Virus record (IMG/VR): IMGVR_UViG_3300020172_005639
Span: 56,523 to 120,522 of that record
Length of the DNA: 64,000 bases
Strand: one strand, 5' to 3'
Origin: a virus
The notes beneath the pieces are model-generated. The model did no database searches, was not told the DNA's origin, and saw only the letters and a list, made by a program, of their open reading frames with translations. Positions 54,903 through 63,538 of this stretch are shown in pieces (position 1 is the first letter of the stretch; every line of letters starts with the position of its first letter). Made by a program: the position numbers and the translations under genes.

Positions 54903-55114
54903 GCGGTTTCGGCGGATATTTGGCCGATGGGAGCACGGCTGTCAAGCGCTTCTCCCGTAAGTTCCGAACGAAGAACAATAACTTTTTTGTCGGCCTCGAT
55001 TCCGATCCTGACCTTGTTCCGGTTGTCGATCCTCACGACGGTGATCGTGATATCCTCCATGCCGGGCTGCCTCAAGATGATAGTTTGGTCTTTTTTTCGG
55101 CTCAAAACTAACAT
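54899..55114 (-). CDS. csrA: CsrA-type RNA-binding regulator (copy 2)
   Basis: 71 aa on the minus strand with an AAGGAGA site. MLVLSRKKDQTIILRQPG, VRIGIEADKKVIVLRSEL give the CsrA fold. Differs from the 50154 copy in the RNA-contact region (VIVLRSEL versus VPVHRREL), so target preference or dimer partner may differ. Ends with a short Ala/Ser tail. Confidence 0.93.
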   Translation of the reverse strand: MLVLSRKKDQTIILRQPGMEDITITVVRIDNRNKVRIGIEADKKVIVLRSELTGEALDSRAPIGQISAETA

Positions 55115-55340
55115 AACTGTCTCCTTGTATTATCCTTGCGTCAAATCACAGACACTTAAGCGACCTAAAGGTCATTCCTTAATATTAAAGCAGTCCATTG
55201 GCAAAATTTTGTAGGGGTATTGAAATTTGTGTTTGTGGATTTACAACTATGATCACCCGTCGTAATATAACTTCATACCAGCGAGTTTTGGCCACGCAGG
55301 CTGAAGACTAGGGGCTGAGCCCCGCAACCAAGAGAGCGAC
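55115..55340. other. AT-rich intergenic region between csrA and 55341 gene
   Basis: 226 nt without a gene. It contains GACCT-AA-AGGTC (55162-55173), the palindrome TTAATATTAA (55179-55188) and a short GGGGC-TGA-GCCCC hairpin (55311-55323) before the next gene. It separates divergent genes and likely carries both promoters, which I could not place with confidence. Confidence 0.4.
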
Positions 55341-55760
55341 ATGACCATAGAGTGGAAAGAGAAGCTGGCAGTATGGGAAAAGAAGGTTTCTTTGCTTAAA
55401 GAGCTCATCGCTCTGGAAGAAGAGCATGGCGATGTAGAGTCCAAGGATGCGTCGCCACGAAGGATTCTCAAGGCAGCCAAGCCAAAAAAGACCGCCAAGG
55501 TCAAGGAAAAGCCTGCTGCCAGCAACTACCGAGGCAAGGAAGTCAGCCTGCCCGAGCTGCTTGAGCGAATCGGTGCGCAGCACAAGAGGAGCTTCCGTTA
55601 CGAGGAGTTGGCAGTCCTGGTCATGGCCGCAGGCTACACCAGCGAGAGCGAGGACTTCAATAACATGATTTACCAAGCTCTTCAGAAGCTCACCAAGCGT
55701 GGTTCATTCGTGAAGGATGCCGATACAAGGTTGTATCGGTACGTTGGTCAGAAGTCCTAG
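55341..55760 (+). CDS. Winged-helix-like protein with basic linker
   Basis: 139 aa. N-terminal coiled coil (EWKEKLAVWEKKVSLLKELI), Lys/Pro/Ala-rich linker (LKAAKPKKTAKVKEKPAASN) and a C-terminal domain (SLPELLERIGAQHKRSFRYE, LAVLVMAAGYTSESEDFNNM, QALQKLTKRGSFVKDADTRL) with the helix and wing order of HARE-HTH-like DNA-binding domains. I associate this type with planctomycete genomes from memory. Probably binds DNA. Confidence 0.65.
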   Translation: MTIEWKEKLAVWEKKVSLLKELIALEEEHGDVESKDASPRRILKAAKPKKTAKVKEKPAASNYRGKEVSLPELLERIGAQHKRSFRYEELAVLVMAAGYTSESEDFNNMIYQALQKLTKRGSFVKDADTRLYRYVGQKS

Positions 55761-55781
55761 TAAGGGAAAGGAGTTCTAGAT

Positions 55782-56105
55782 ATGGCTTTAACAACCAAGG
55801 CATCAAGGATCAGGTCGATCATCAAAGAGATCGGCGCAGACAGGCAAAACCCGCCATCCGATTGGAGGCAGAAGGTTGAGGCGACCTTGAAGAAAGAGGG
55901 CATAAAAGCCCACATTGTGACCATCTATCAGCAACGGAGCCTGTTGCTGAATGGCAGCAAGAAGGCCAAAAAACAGGCCGAGGCCCCAAACGCGCCTGTC
56001 ACTGTGCAGCAGGTGCTTGTCATCAAGAGCGTGGTGAAACAGCTTGGCAGTCTCAGCTCCGTTAAGAGCGCAATTGAGGTCTATGAGGCGATAGCCACCA
56101 ACTGA
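55782..56105 (+). CDS. Small helical protein, possible DNA-binding
   Basis: 107 aa with AAGGAG site. Two helical parts (RIRSIIKEIGADRQNPPSDW, VEATLKKEGIKAHIVTIYQQ) joined by a Lys/Ala linker to a helix ending VKQLGSLSSVKSAIEVYEAI. The layout recalls small HTH-linker-helix proteins common in planctomycetes. Functionally linked by position to the winged-helix-like gene. Confidence 0.6.
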   Translation: MALTTKASRIRSIIKEIGADRQNPPSDWRQKVEATLKKEGIKAHIVTIYQQRSLLLNGSKKAKKQAEAPNAPVTVQQVLVIKSVVKQLGSLSSVKSAIEVYEAIATN

Positions 56106-56124
56106 CCCATAGTTAGTTGATTCG

Positions 56125-56223
56125 ATGGCTTCGACGACCGTGGAGACGGGAGCTCTCCTCGACATCCTCTCGAGGATTTGCCTCCTCTTGGATGCAGCGT
56201 TGGAGGTGAGCCCTGATGTCTGA
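56125..56223 (+). CDS. Possible 32-aa leader peptide
   Basis: An ATG at 56125 opens 32 codons (hydrophobic middle ALLDILSRICLLLDAALEVS) that overlap the next start by 8 nt. No ribosome site. It fills an otherwise empty 110-nt gap and could couple translation of the methyltransferase; low certainty. Confidence 0.3.
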   Translation: MASTTVETGALLDILSRICLLLDAALEVSPDV

Positions 56224-56851
56224 CTACCCTTGGAAGCCCTGGTGGGCTCCCGTTCTCAACGAGTCGGGGCTGCACCCGCACCTGCCGGAGGAGATGGCGG
56301 GGGGCTTCACGGCGGCGGACGGCGGCTCGACGGAGTACGAGGTTCTGAACTGGCTGCACGCCACGGTGCGGGCCATGAAGCCTGGTTTCGTGCTCGAGAC
56401 GGGGGGCTTCCGTGGGATAGGGACTGCCGCCTTGGCGCATGCCTGCAAGCTGAACGGCCACGGGAGGGTGGTTTGCCTCGAGCACGACGGGAACTCGTGC
56501 GCAAGGATTGAGGAGACATTGGAGGACTGCGGCCTGAAGTCTTGGGCGGACGTGCACTGGGCGTCGTCCACAGACTTCCTGCTCGAGCACGACATGCGCT
56601 ATGATATCGCCTTCTTTGACAGTGACGTGTCCACGAGGGCTGTGGAGTGCGGCATAATGCTCAAGAGAGGTCTTCTGGGCAAGGTGGGGGTCTTCCACGA
56701 CACGAACGAGGGCATGGCAGGGGACGAGGAGAACCGCAGGGTGCAGGCGGCCTACAGAAGGCAGATACTGCTGCTCTCCAAGCACCCGTCCTGCACGGGG
56801 ATGATGGAGTCGAAGCTCTCCCGTGGCTTCACGGCGCTCTTCGTCCGGTAA
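56216..56851 (+). CDS. SAM-dependent methyltransferase
   Basis: 211 aa with a TGGAGG site. FVLETGGFRGIGTAALAHA (about 60-78), VVCLEHDG (strand 2, Asp), WADVHWASSTDFL and YDIAFFDSDVS then KVGVFHDTNE match O-methyltransferase-3-like enzymes. The coding is visibly richer in G and C than neighbours, suggesting separate acquisition. Substrate may be a sugar or small molecule. Confidence 0.8.
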   Translation: MSDYPWKPWWAPVLNESGLHPHLPEEMAGGFTAADGGSTEYEVLNWLHATVRAMKPGFVLETGGFRGIGTAALAHACKLNGHGRVVCLEHDGNSCARIEETLEDCGLKSWADVHWASSTDFLLEHDMRYDIAFFDSDVSTRAVECGIMLKRGLLGKVGVFHDTNEGMAGDEENRRVQAAYRRQILLLSKHPSCTGMMESKLSRGFTALFVR

Positions 56852-56866
56852 AAAAGTTCGGCTCAG

Positions 56867-56874
56867 CATAAATA
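56867..56874 (+). promoter_or_regulatory. Late-type promoter CATAAATA, 5 nt before a short ORF
   Basis: A 7/8 match to TATAAATA, 5 nt before an ATG at 56880 that opens only 15 codons and runs into the terminator at 56895-56924. Spacing equals that at 15855 and 54178. Confidence 0.45.
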
Positions 56875-56894
56875 AAATCATGCTTGAAAATGAG

Positions 56895-56924
56895 AGAGGC
56901 GCCCAAGTGGCGCCTCTTTTTTTA
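56895..56924 (+). terminator. Rho-independent terminator
   Basis: A 9-bp perfect stem (56895-56903 with 56909-56917), 5-nt loop CAAGT, and a run of seven T. A textbook intrinsic terminator on the plus strand, ending the methyltransferase unit and preceding clpX. Confidence 0.9.
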
Positions 56925-56962
56925 TAGTTGACAAGCCAGAAAACCCCGCACTCTTTTATACT

Positions 56963-56976
56963 TCTGGTTTACCAGA
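56963..56976. promoter_or_regulatory. Palindrome TCTGGT-TT-ACCAGA next to TATACT
   Basis: A 6-bp inverted repeat with a 2-bp centre starts one base after the TATACT box (56957-56962) upstream of clpX. It sits where an operator would block the start point. A TTGACA lies 23 nt upstream, too far for a standard promoter. Confidence 0.45.
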
Positions 56977-56996
56977 GGGCTTTTGCGAGGTGAATA

Positions 56997-58229
56997 TTGG
57001 CTAGGAAAAAAACGCCTGTCTGTGATTTTTGCTCCAGAGGTGCAAGTTTGGCAGGCACTCTCATAGAGGGTCCTGCCCACAAGGGGAAGTCTTCGACTTC
57101 AAGGAGCTACATTTGCGCCGGCTGCGTGGCCCTGTGTCAGATGGTCTTGGAGGACAAGGAATCGCAGCACGTCCTTTTGCCGGGCATGGTGGTATCTCCC
57201 CGTATGATCGTGGAACACTTAGACAGATCGGTCATAGGGCAGGACAGGGCCAAGAGGATGCTTGCTGTGGCCGTGAGCAGCCACTACAAGAGGTTGCACA
57301 GCAAATCCGAAGGTTTCACCGACCCATACAGGGAAGTGAGGATTGAGAAGTCCAACATACTGATGATCGGACCAACTGGGTGCGGCAAGACTTGCCTCGC
57401 CAAAAGCCTTGCCGAAATCATGCAGGTGCCATTCTCAATCGGTGATGCGACGACGATCACAGAGGCCGGCTACGTGGGCGAGGACGTGGAGAACCTCGTT
57501 CTCAAGCTGCTTAGGGCCGCTGACATGAACGTCGCCAAGGCCCAGACGGGCATCATCTTCGTGGATGAGATAGACAAGATAGCCAAGAAGACACAGGGAG
57601 TCAGCCTCACGCGCGACGTTTCCGGCGAGGGCGTTCAGCAGGCTCTGCTGAAGATTCTTGAAGGCACAAATTGCAATGTGCCTCCACAGGGCGGCAGAAA
57701 GCACCCGGAGCAGCAATACATCCAGATCGACACCACCGATATACTCTTTGTCTGCGGAGGAGCGTTTGTGGGCCTCGACGAAATTGTACAGAGGAGGCTC
57801 GGGGCTTCTCGCATGGGATTCAGGAACGATCCCTCTCCCTCAGAGATAAGCATAGAGATGGTTACATCGGAGGACCTTATAGAGTTTGGTTTCATCCCCG
57901 AATTCGTAGGTCGTCTACCTGTGCACGCCACTCTCAAAGACCTCGATGAGACTACCCTCTTTTCCATTCTGACAGAGCCAACCAGTTCAATAGTCAAGCA
58001 GTACAAGAAGATTTGCATGATGGATGGCGTGGCACTGGACTTTACTGAAGGCGCACTGAAGCTCATTGCAAAGAAGGCGAAAGAGACTAAGATGGGGGCT
58101 AGGAGCCTCCGCAGCATCATGGAGGGCTTCATGACCGACATCTTATTCAATTGCCCCGATAAAGCAGGGAGTTCAATAGTTGTCGACGAGGCAATAGTTC
58201 ATGGCGAACCAGCGAGGTTCATCGCATAG
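56997..58229 (+). CDS. clpX: ClpX unfoldase
   Basis: 410 aa, TTG start with GAGGTG site. N-terminal zinc domain (C9, C12, C40, C43), Walker A GPTGCGKT (125-132), Walker B IIFVDEID (D190, E191), pore loop GYVGED (158-163), RKH loop in GGRKHPEQQ, an MGF in place of IGF for ClpP docking (about 265), sensor and C-domain ([13 protein letters not shown]). It unfolds proteins for ClpP. A phage copy could change substrate choice. Stop is followed in the same frame by the phosphoesterase. Confidence 0.95.
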   Translation: MARKKTPVCDFCSRGASLAGTLIEGPAHKGKSSTSRSYICAGCVALCQMVLEDKESQHVLLPGMVVSPRMIVEHLDRSVIGQDRAKRMLAVAVSSHYKRLHSKSEGFTDPYREVRIEKSNILMIGPTGCGKTCLAKSLAEIMQVPFSIGDATTITEAGYVGEDVENLVLKLLRAADMNVAKAQTGIIFVDEIDKIAKKTQGVSLTRDVSGEGVQQALLKILEGTNCNVPPQGGRKHPEQQYIQIDTTDILFVCGGAFVGLDEIVQRRLGASRMGFRNDPSPSEISIEMVTSEDLIEFGFIPEFVGRLPVHATLKDLDETTLFSILTEPTSSIVKQYKKICMMDGVALDFTEGALKLIAKKAKETKMGARSLRSIMEGFMTDILFNCPDKAGSSIVVDEAIVHGEPARFIA

Positions 58230-58238
58230 GGGCAATCA

Positions 58239-58859
58239 ATTCTGCGTATCATAGGCGATGTTCATGGAAAGATCGGCGAATATCTAGCGCTGGCTAGGGA
58301 GTCCGATATGTCCCTCCAGGTGGGCGACCTCGGCTTCAACTACAAAATGCTTCATGATCTACCCGTGGACAGCCATAAGGTCGTGGCAGGCAACCATGAC
58401 AACTACTCCGTTGAGGACGGTAGGTTCTTCATGCAAACGGCTCATTTCTTGGGCGACTTCGGCATACACAACTTTGCTGGCATAGGCGACATATTTTTCG
58501 TAAGGGGTGGCAGGAGCATCGACAGGGATCAAAGGACGCCGATGGTCGATTGGTGGCCCGAAGAGGAACTATCGGCAGATAAAAGGCATGAGGCTTTACT
58601 AGAATATATCAGAGTTAAGCCGGACATAGTGGTAACGCACGAGTGCCCGGCCTCCATCATCGGCCATGTCAGCAGAATAAGCAGCTGGAATGGCTCGCCG
58701 ATAGAGCCCAGCGACACATCAAGGCTCCTGGACTCTATGATGGAGTTGCATTCGCCAAGGCTTTGGTTTTTCGGGCACTTCCACAAATCTTGGCGTTGCA
58801 AGTTGTTGGGCACTGAATTCATTTGTCTCGACGAGCTTGAGTCTTTAGATTTGAGTTAG
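58239..58859 (+). CDS. Metallophosphoesterase with non-ATG start
   Basis: 206 aa from an ATT at 58239 or 205 from CTG at 58242. The first ATG (58308) comes after the essential GDVHG motif (encoded at 58254-58268), so translation must start earlier; AGGGG at 58228-58232 is a good ribosome site for ATT or CTG. Motifs: GDVHG, QVGDLGFN, AGNHDNYS, VVTHECP, FFGHFHKSW. The frame continues clpX with one TAG between (58227-58229), so stop read-through is an alternative. Role: phosphate ester cleavage, perhaps nucleotide. Confidence 0.8.
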   Translation: MLRIIGDVHGKIGEYLALARESDMSLQVGDLGFNYKMLHDLPVDSHKVVAGNHDNYSVEDGRFFMQTAHFLGDFGIHNFAGIGDIFFVRGGRSIDRDQRTPMVDWWPEEELSADKRHEALLEYIRVKPDIVVTHECPASIIGHVSRISSWNGSPIEPSDTSRLLDSMMELHSPRLWFFGHFHKSWRCKLLGTEFICLDELESLDLS

Positions 58860-58883
58860 GACAGAAAGTCTTAAGGGGCTGAT

Positions 58884-59486
58884 GTGAATTACAAAGTAGC
58901 AACCTGCTTTTCTGATGACACTTGGCAGGCTTATGGCCTGTCTTGGTTGCAACATGCAAAATCTGCAAGGCTCAAAGGGTTTGTGGTTGGCCTAGGCCTG
59001 TCAGAGGATGCTTTGCGATCCGTTACAGAGATGGGTTTTGAGTATCTAGGCATCCCTATGCAGCCAAGGATGCGGGCCGAAGTCTTCCAGTCATTCGCTG
59101 TTAAGCTAGAAAAGGGCGAATTCTGTCTGTGGACGAGGCCAAACGTCAAACCGCACGCAGAGTTACAGACAAGCATGGATGTTCTGGTCGGCACCTCCGG
59201 GGCCAGCGTGGACGACCTATGCCAATCTGTCATCAACCTATACGACAGGGTCGCTATGGCCGCATCAATCAAGGACAGGGTCGTCAAGAACTACGGAAGC
59301 GTACTTAGCACGGAGTACATTCTGGGCAATCGCGAGTTTTGGATTGGATTCTCCGGCTGCCACTCTTATCTCGGCGGTAAGGAGTACATAGACCAGCTGC
59401 TGCCTTGCGAGGACCTCGTGCTGAACTTTTTCATGGCATTCGCCAATTCATTCTCAATTGAGGTTGCCCCCTACAAAGAGGGCTGA
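58884..59486 (+). CDS. Hypothetical protein, possible GT-A-like
   Basis: 200 aa, GTG start with AAGGGG site. Opening strand YKVATCFSDDTWQAYGLSWL resembles glycosyltransferase or sugar-binding folds; KGEFCLWTRPNVKPH lies at the DxD position but lacks it. Otherwise unknown. It follows the phosphoesterase by 24 nt. Confidence 0.55.
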   Translation: MNYKVATCFSDDTWQAYGLSWLQHAKSARLKGFVVGLGLSEDALRSVTEMGFEYLGIPMQPRMRAEVFQSFAVKLEKGEFCLWTRPNVKPHAELQTSMDVLVGTSGASVDDLCQSVINLYDRVAMAASIKDRVVKNYGSVLSTEYILGNREFWIGFSGCHSYLGGKEYIDQLLPCEDLVLNFFMAFANSFSIEVAPYKEG

Positions 59487-59510
59487 CCAACAAACCAAAG
59501 GCCACCACCA

Positions 59511-59918
59511 ATGAGCAAAGTCCTCTTCGTGTATGGAACCCTGAAGCAGGGTTTTCCAAATCACACACACATTTCCTCCGAAAGATACCTCGGCATCGCT
59601 CTCACGTCTCCAAGATACGAGATGTACCGGTATGGCAGCTATCCCGCCCTATTGATCGGCGGCGAATCGCCTACAGCAATACATGGGGAGCTTTACGAGG
59701 TCGGCGACTCCTCGCTCGTTAGGCTTGATAAGCTTGAGGGCGTGGATTCAAACTTGTTTGAGCGCAAGGAGATCGAACTTGCCCAGGCAACTTTGACTAG
59801 GTTGCCAGTCACTCAGTCTTCATACGACTCTATCGCATCGCTTAAGGTCGACGCCTACTTCTTCAAGAAGCCTGTTCAGGGAGCAGCAAACTGTGGTTCG
59901 TTCTGGGGTGCCAGATGA
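59511..59918 (+). CDS. Gamma-glutamylcyclotransferase-like (GGCT/AIG2) protein
   Basis: 135 aa. FVYGTLKQGFPNH (about 6-18), GELYEVGDSSLVRLDKLEGV with the catalytic Glu in LEG, then a beta strand and a tail. These enzymes release 5-oxoproline from gamma-glutamyl amines. Together with the amidoligase at 27056 it may form a make-and-break pair for amide-linked groups. Start has no strong ribosome site. Confidence 0.8.
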   Translation: MSKVLFVYGTLKQGFPNHTHISSERYLGIALTSPRYEMYRYGSYPALLIGGESPTAIHGELYEVGDSSLVRLDKLEGVDSNLFERKEIELAQATLTRLPVTQSSYDSIASLKVDAYFFKKPVQGAANCGSFWGAR

Positions 59919-60322
59919 TTATCGAGGGTGCCTTGCTGCTCCTTGCTGGAGCGTTTGTGGCAAGTATCTTCTGGGGCATTCGTTACATGGGCGCACGAGA
60001 TGAGCTCAGACTCGTGCAAAGTCATGCGATTATGGAGGATCTTGAGCTTGCGACGACTGATCAATTGCTTAAGGAGTTCCGGGGTAGGCCAGAAAACGTG
60101 TATGTCATACTTACGCCCATAGACAACAAAGAAGAGCAGGGCCTCAAGATAGAAATCAACAACATATCTGCACATGACGGACTTGTCATACTGAAGCTGG
60201 CTTCGACAATAATTCACAGGGAAATGGAGTCTAGGGGAATGAAAGTCCCAGACATTGACTCCGAGTTGCTTGTGGAGCAGGAAGAGGACGAGGGCGATAA
60301 TCCTGAAGACCGTAAGGAGTGA
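59915..60322 (+). CDS. Membrane-anchored acidic protein
   Basis: 135 aa; ATG overlaps upstream stop (ATGA). N-terminal helix (IIEGALLLLAGAFVASIFWG), soluble middle (LATTDQLLKEFRGRPENVYV) and Asp/Glu-rich tail (LLVEQEEDEGDNPEDRKE). Not recognised. Confidence 0.7.
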   Translation: MIIEGALLLLAGAFVASIFWGIRYMGARDELRLVQSHAIMEDLELATTDQLLKEFRGRPENVYVILTPIDNKEEQGLKIEINNISAHDGLVILKLASTIIHREMESRGMKVPDIDSELLVEQEEDEGDNPEDRKE

Positions 60323-60329
60323 TACCAGC

Positions 60330-61484
60330 ATGCGTTGCGCAAAGTTTGTTCTGAACACTATGGTTAAAAACGAGAGCCACTGCATCATCAGGATGCTTTC
60401 CTCGGTCGCCCCCTACATCGACTACTGGGTCATCCAAGACAACGGATCGACGGACGGAACCCAGGACATGATCCGCAGCTTCTTCGCAGAGCGCAAGATA
60501 CCTGGCCAACTGTATGAGATTGAGTGGAGCGGAATCCCCGGTAAGAACCGTGACCATGCTCTCCAGACATGCAGGGGCATTGACCATGGGTGCGACTGGA
60601 TTCTTCGCGTCGATTCTGATGAGACCATACAGGTTGACTCCGCCTTCGACTGGTCTGTCTTCGACGATCTAAACGCTATGAGCTTCAACGTTCTTGCACA
60701 GCAGGGGAACTGCAAGTATTACCGGACTTGGATATGGAACGCCAAGCTTTCATGGCACTTCAAGCACGATAAGCGTCATGAGTGCATATACCTTGAGGAC
60801 TTGGGAGAGGAATTTGAGCGAAGGCCACTGAATGAGTCCTACCGCCACATGGTCTTCGGCGACGGCAAGACGTGGTCCGACCCCTACAAGTTTATGATCG
60901 ACGCCCTTGAGCTGGAACGCGACCTGCTTATCAAGGACCAGCTCCACCTCGACCGCTACCACTTGATGTACTTGGCGAAAAGCTACCGTGACTACTGCTG
61001 CGACTGGAGGAGCAAGTTCCCTCTCGGCGACCCATACAGGATGGAGGCGGCGCGTCGGGGCCTTTTCCTTTTTGAGAGGCTGATGCACATTCACCATGGC
61101 TACCCAGAAAGCAAGCCAACGCATATCGATGAAAACTGTTACATGGTGATGATCTTTTGCGGAGAACTCTACGAGGCCCTGAAAGACGAGGAAAGCGCGC
61201 TCAGGTGTTATTTGCAGGCAGATCCCTTCTGCCCAGAAAGGAACGAGCACCTTGTTGCTGCGGCTAGGATATACAGGTCTAGAAGCTTGAGGCTCGCATC
61301 ACAGAACACTCTGCAATCTAGAGCGGAGGCCGAACTGTTTAGGAGCCGAATGGCTCTAGTCATGTCCCCGGAGAGGCGAAATCCATTCCCCAGGTTTGTC
61401 GTCTTTCTCGACACTAACTGCTACTACGACTCCAGCGACCAACCCTCCAAGCTTTATGCCGAGGCCGTCGCCATGTCCTCTTAG
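60330..61484 (+). CDS. Family 2 glycosyltransferase with helical tail
   Basis: 384 aa; ATG at 60330 with AAGGAG. FVLNTMVKNESHCIIRMLSS (about 6-25), YWVIQDNGSTDGTQDMI, and the metal site RVDSDETI (about 92-99, DSD). The second half is helical (TPR-like spacing, ALKDEESALRCYLQADPFCP) and may bind the acceptor or partners. Closely resembles GT2 enzymes in jumbo phage and bacterial glycan clusters. Confidence 0.88.
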   Translation: MRCAKFVLNTMVKNESHCIIRMLSSVAPYIDYWVIQDNGSTDGTQDMIRSFFAERKIPGQLYEIEWSGIPGKNRDHALQTCRGIDHGCDWILRVDSDETIQVDSAFDWSVFDDLNAMSFNVLAQQGNCKYYRTWIWNAKLSWHFKHDKRHECIYLEDLGEEFERRPLNESYRHMVFGDGKTWSDPYKFMIDALELERDLLIKDQLHLDRYHLMYLAKSYRDYCCDWRSKFPLGDPYRMEAARRGLFLFERLMHIHHGYPESKPTHIDENCYMVMIFCGELYEALKDEESALRCYLQADPFCPERNEHLVAAARIYRSRSLRLASQNTLQSRAEAELFRSRMALVMSPERRNPFPRFVVFLDTNCYYDSSDQPSKLYAEAVAMSS

Positions 61485-62086
61485 TACCTAATCACGAGAA
61501 TGTTGTGCCGGTTGAGCTTGGAGGCGTCCCTGACGTCCCTTTGGCGAACCTTCTTCCCCACCATCTCCATGCGCTGGATCATCACGCGCTGGGCTTGCTC
61601 GGAAAGGGGCATGAAAAAGCTAGGCTTGGCATTCGCCAACTGTCCGTAGTCTGGACGCAGCGGATTAAGAATTGGCTCCTCAACTTCTTGAAGCTCCATC
61701 GTGGAGGTCACGAAACAGGATTGCTCCTTGTTATAAAACGGCGTCACGTCTATGAGCCTGTCCGAGACCCTGATCACTGAATGGTCGGTCATCTCCAGCA
61801 CGCCGTTGGCCGTGACCTCCACCTTGAATCCACGAACCCACTGGCCGCCGAAGTGCGACGCAAGGTCAGCGCAGTTTTGGTGCGATCTAGCCTTGGGCGC
61901 TCCAAGCGGGATGACTTGAGCGAACTCAATATGCCCGTCGGTCACCAGCCTAATCGCTTCTAGCGCGTCCTGGTCGTCGGCTTTAGGCAGTGCATATCCC
62001 ATTTCGTCGAACTCGTATCCATGGCGACCCGGTTGCTCCTCGCGCTTACGTGGGGACTTCGACATTATTTCCCATAGGTCTTCCAT
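61481..62086 (-). CDS. Hypothetical protein
   Basis: 201 aa on the minus strand; ATG at 62086 overlaps the upstream stop by one base (TGATG). Mixed fold with FYNKEQSCFVTSTMELQEVE near 115-135 and a basic C-terminus. Tail-to-tail overlap of 4 nt with the GT2 gene. Not recognised. Confidence 0.75.
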   Translation of the reverse strand: MEDLWEIMSKSPRKREEQPGRHGYEFDEMGYALPKADDQDALEAIRLVTDGHIEFAQVIPLGAPKARSHQNCADLASHFGGQWVRGFKVEVTANGVLEMTDHSVIRVSDRLIDVTPFYNKEQSCFVTSTMELQEVEEPILNPLRPDYGQLANAKPSFFMPLSEQAQRVMIQRMEMVGKKVRQRDVRDASKLNRHNILVIRY

Positions 62087-62718
62087 CAAGATGCCCTTGA
62101 AAGTACGACTATGGCTTCTACTGCGAGGGCCATGGTGTTGATTGAGTAGTAAGGGGTAATCTTGGAAACTATCTCGTGAACCTTTAGCGGGTCATAGTAA
62201 AAGACCATGCTGTTATCGAACTTTACGTCGGCCTGCTGGACTGTCAGGGTGACCCCGACGCGCCGCCCACAGAGGTCGAAGCATCTCTGGAGCGCCGTGC
62301 GAAGGTATTCATACTGCGAGGCAGAGCTCTCAAGGTCTGCTCTCAGGTTGAAAGTTCCGAGTGCAGTGACCACATCGGCCTGCTGTAAATCAAGTTCAAA
62401 GAAGTCCCCGAGGACAAATTTGGGCTTCGGCTCAGGAAGCCTTCTCGCCTGGTCTTTCTTGGTTGCCTTGCAAATCGCCTCGCCGCTCAGATCCACGCCT
62501 GTATAGGCGAGGCCACCCATTCGCATCTTGAGAGTTGCGCCAAGATCGCCATGGCCGCAACCTATGTCCAGAACTGAAGTGTATGGGTGAACCACTCCTG
62601 ACATAATGGAAAAGCTGGCATACTGCTGCTCTTCCGTCAGGTAGAGGCTCGCTCTCCAGGACTCGTCATGCTTTGCAGATGCGGCATCAAATATTGACCT
62701 TATGTCATGGCTGTTCAC
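62086..62718 (-). CDS. SAM-dependent methyltransferase
   Basis: 210 aa, GTG start overlapping the upstream stop (GTGA). Motif I VLDIGCGHGDLG (about 49-60), YTGVDLSG (strand 2), KFVLGDFFELDLQQ and ADVVTALGTFN mark a class I methyltransferase. Three minus-strand genes are coupled here. Substrate unknown. Confidence 0.88.
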   Translation of the reverse strand: MNSHDIRSIFDAASAKHDESWRASLYLTEEQQYASFSIMSGVVHPYTSVLDIGCGHGDLGATLKMRMGGLAYTGVDLSGEAICKATKKDQARRLPEPKPKFVLGDFFELDLQQADVVTALGTFNLRADLESSASQYEYLRTALQRCFDLCGRRVGVTLTVQQADVKFDNSMVFYYDPLKVHEIVSKITPYYSINTMALAVEAIVVLSRAS

Positions 62719-63218
62719 TTGCCCTCCGGCTTCTGCTGGGGCGCATCACTGTCTTTTTTCATCATGGCGTTAGCAAACTCCTTGATGGCCGTCTTCACGT
62801 CGTCATGGCCCGACAGTATGTTGTTGATCGCTTTCATGTACTCCTCACGGCCCTTTGAAACGCCCTGTCCGTAGCCCTTCTCAAAGCCCATCTCCTGCAT
62901 GAAGTTGCTCTGCTCAAGGCCCCTTTGGTATCCGGCATGCCATATGGCGCTTATCTGGGATTGCTGTGGATCTACCTTCTGTACAACTGCGTTGATGCCC
63001 TCGTTGTAGCCCTGCATTCTGGCCAACTCCATTTGGTTCTGGTCGTAGGAGTTGAACCTTGTCCAGATCATCTCGCTCACCATGTCGTCGTTGATTCGGC
63101 TGCGCTTTGCCTCTATCTCCGACATGTAGTTGGATTTGGTGGCGACATAAGCCAGATATCCGTTAGCCCCTACCGAGCATGCAAGTATGGCCGCAAGCGT
63201 GAAAAGTGCCGTCTTCAT
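62715..63218 (-). CDS. Secreted or anchored helical protein with YxxG repeats
   Basis: 167 aa; ATG at 63218 with an AAGGAG site. N-terminal signal or anchor (MKTALFTLAAILACSVGANG), then a helical domain with several Tyr-Gly turns (MQGYNEGINAVV, HAGYQRGLEQSN, EKGYGQGVSKGREEYM) repeating at about 20-25 aa. No catalytic motif. Possibly periplasmic and linked to envelope. Confidence 0.75.
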   Translation of the reverse strand: MKTALFTLAAILACSVGANGYLAYVATKSNYMSEIEAKRSRINDDMVSEMIWTRFNSYDQNQMELARMQGYNEGINAVVQKVDPQQSQISAIWHAGYQRGLEQSNFMQEMGFEKGYGQGVSKGREEYMKAINNILSGHDDVKTAIKEFANAMMKKDSDAPQQKPEGK

Positions 63219-63369
63219 GATCCATCTCCTTGGATTGTGCGCCATGTGCAGGCGCGAAAATTGACGAGGGACTCTTGCTCTATACCATGGAACGCACCAA
63301 GGAGGAAGACTTTTTGATTTCGATTGGCAAGGTTGCGTGTCGATCAGCGCAAACTGCAGACCGGCCTTC

Positions 63370-63456
63370 TCAACGCATAGCACGGTTCTGCTTCGCAACT
63401 TGAGCGCGCTTCTCACGCACATAACCATGCTGCTGGACATATGCGTGATCAGCCAT
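63370..63456 (-). CDS. Possible 28-aa basic peptide
   Basis: Minus-strand ATG at 63456 with GGAAAGG 8 nt upstream opens 28 codons of a basic polar peptide (MADHAYVQQHGYVREKRAQV onward). The ribosome site and codon choice look natural, but nothing else supports it. Confidence 0.3.
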   Translation of the reverse strand: MADHAYVQQHGYVREKRAQVAKQNRAMR

Positions 63457-63538
63457 ACGGGCGCGCCTTTCCTGTTGCTCGATTCCTTGAAGACCACGAA
63501 CATGATCACTTTAAAGCACCTGAACTTCGGCAATGCGT

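Noticed and set aside
56928-56962. TTGACA ... TATACT before clpX as a sigma-70 promoter
   Set aside because: The spacer is 23 nt, too long for a standard promoter. Only the TATACT plus palindrome is kept as a possible regulatory site.
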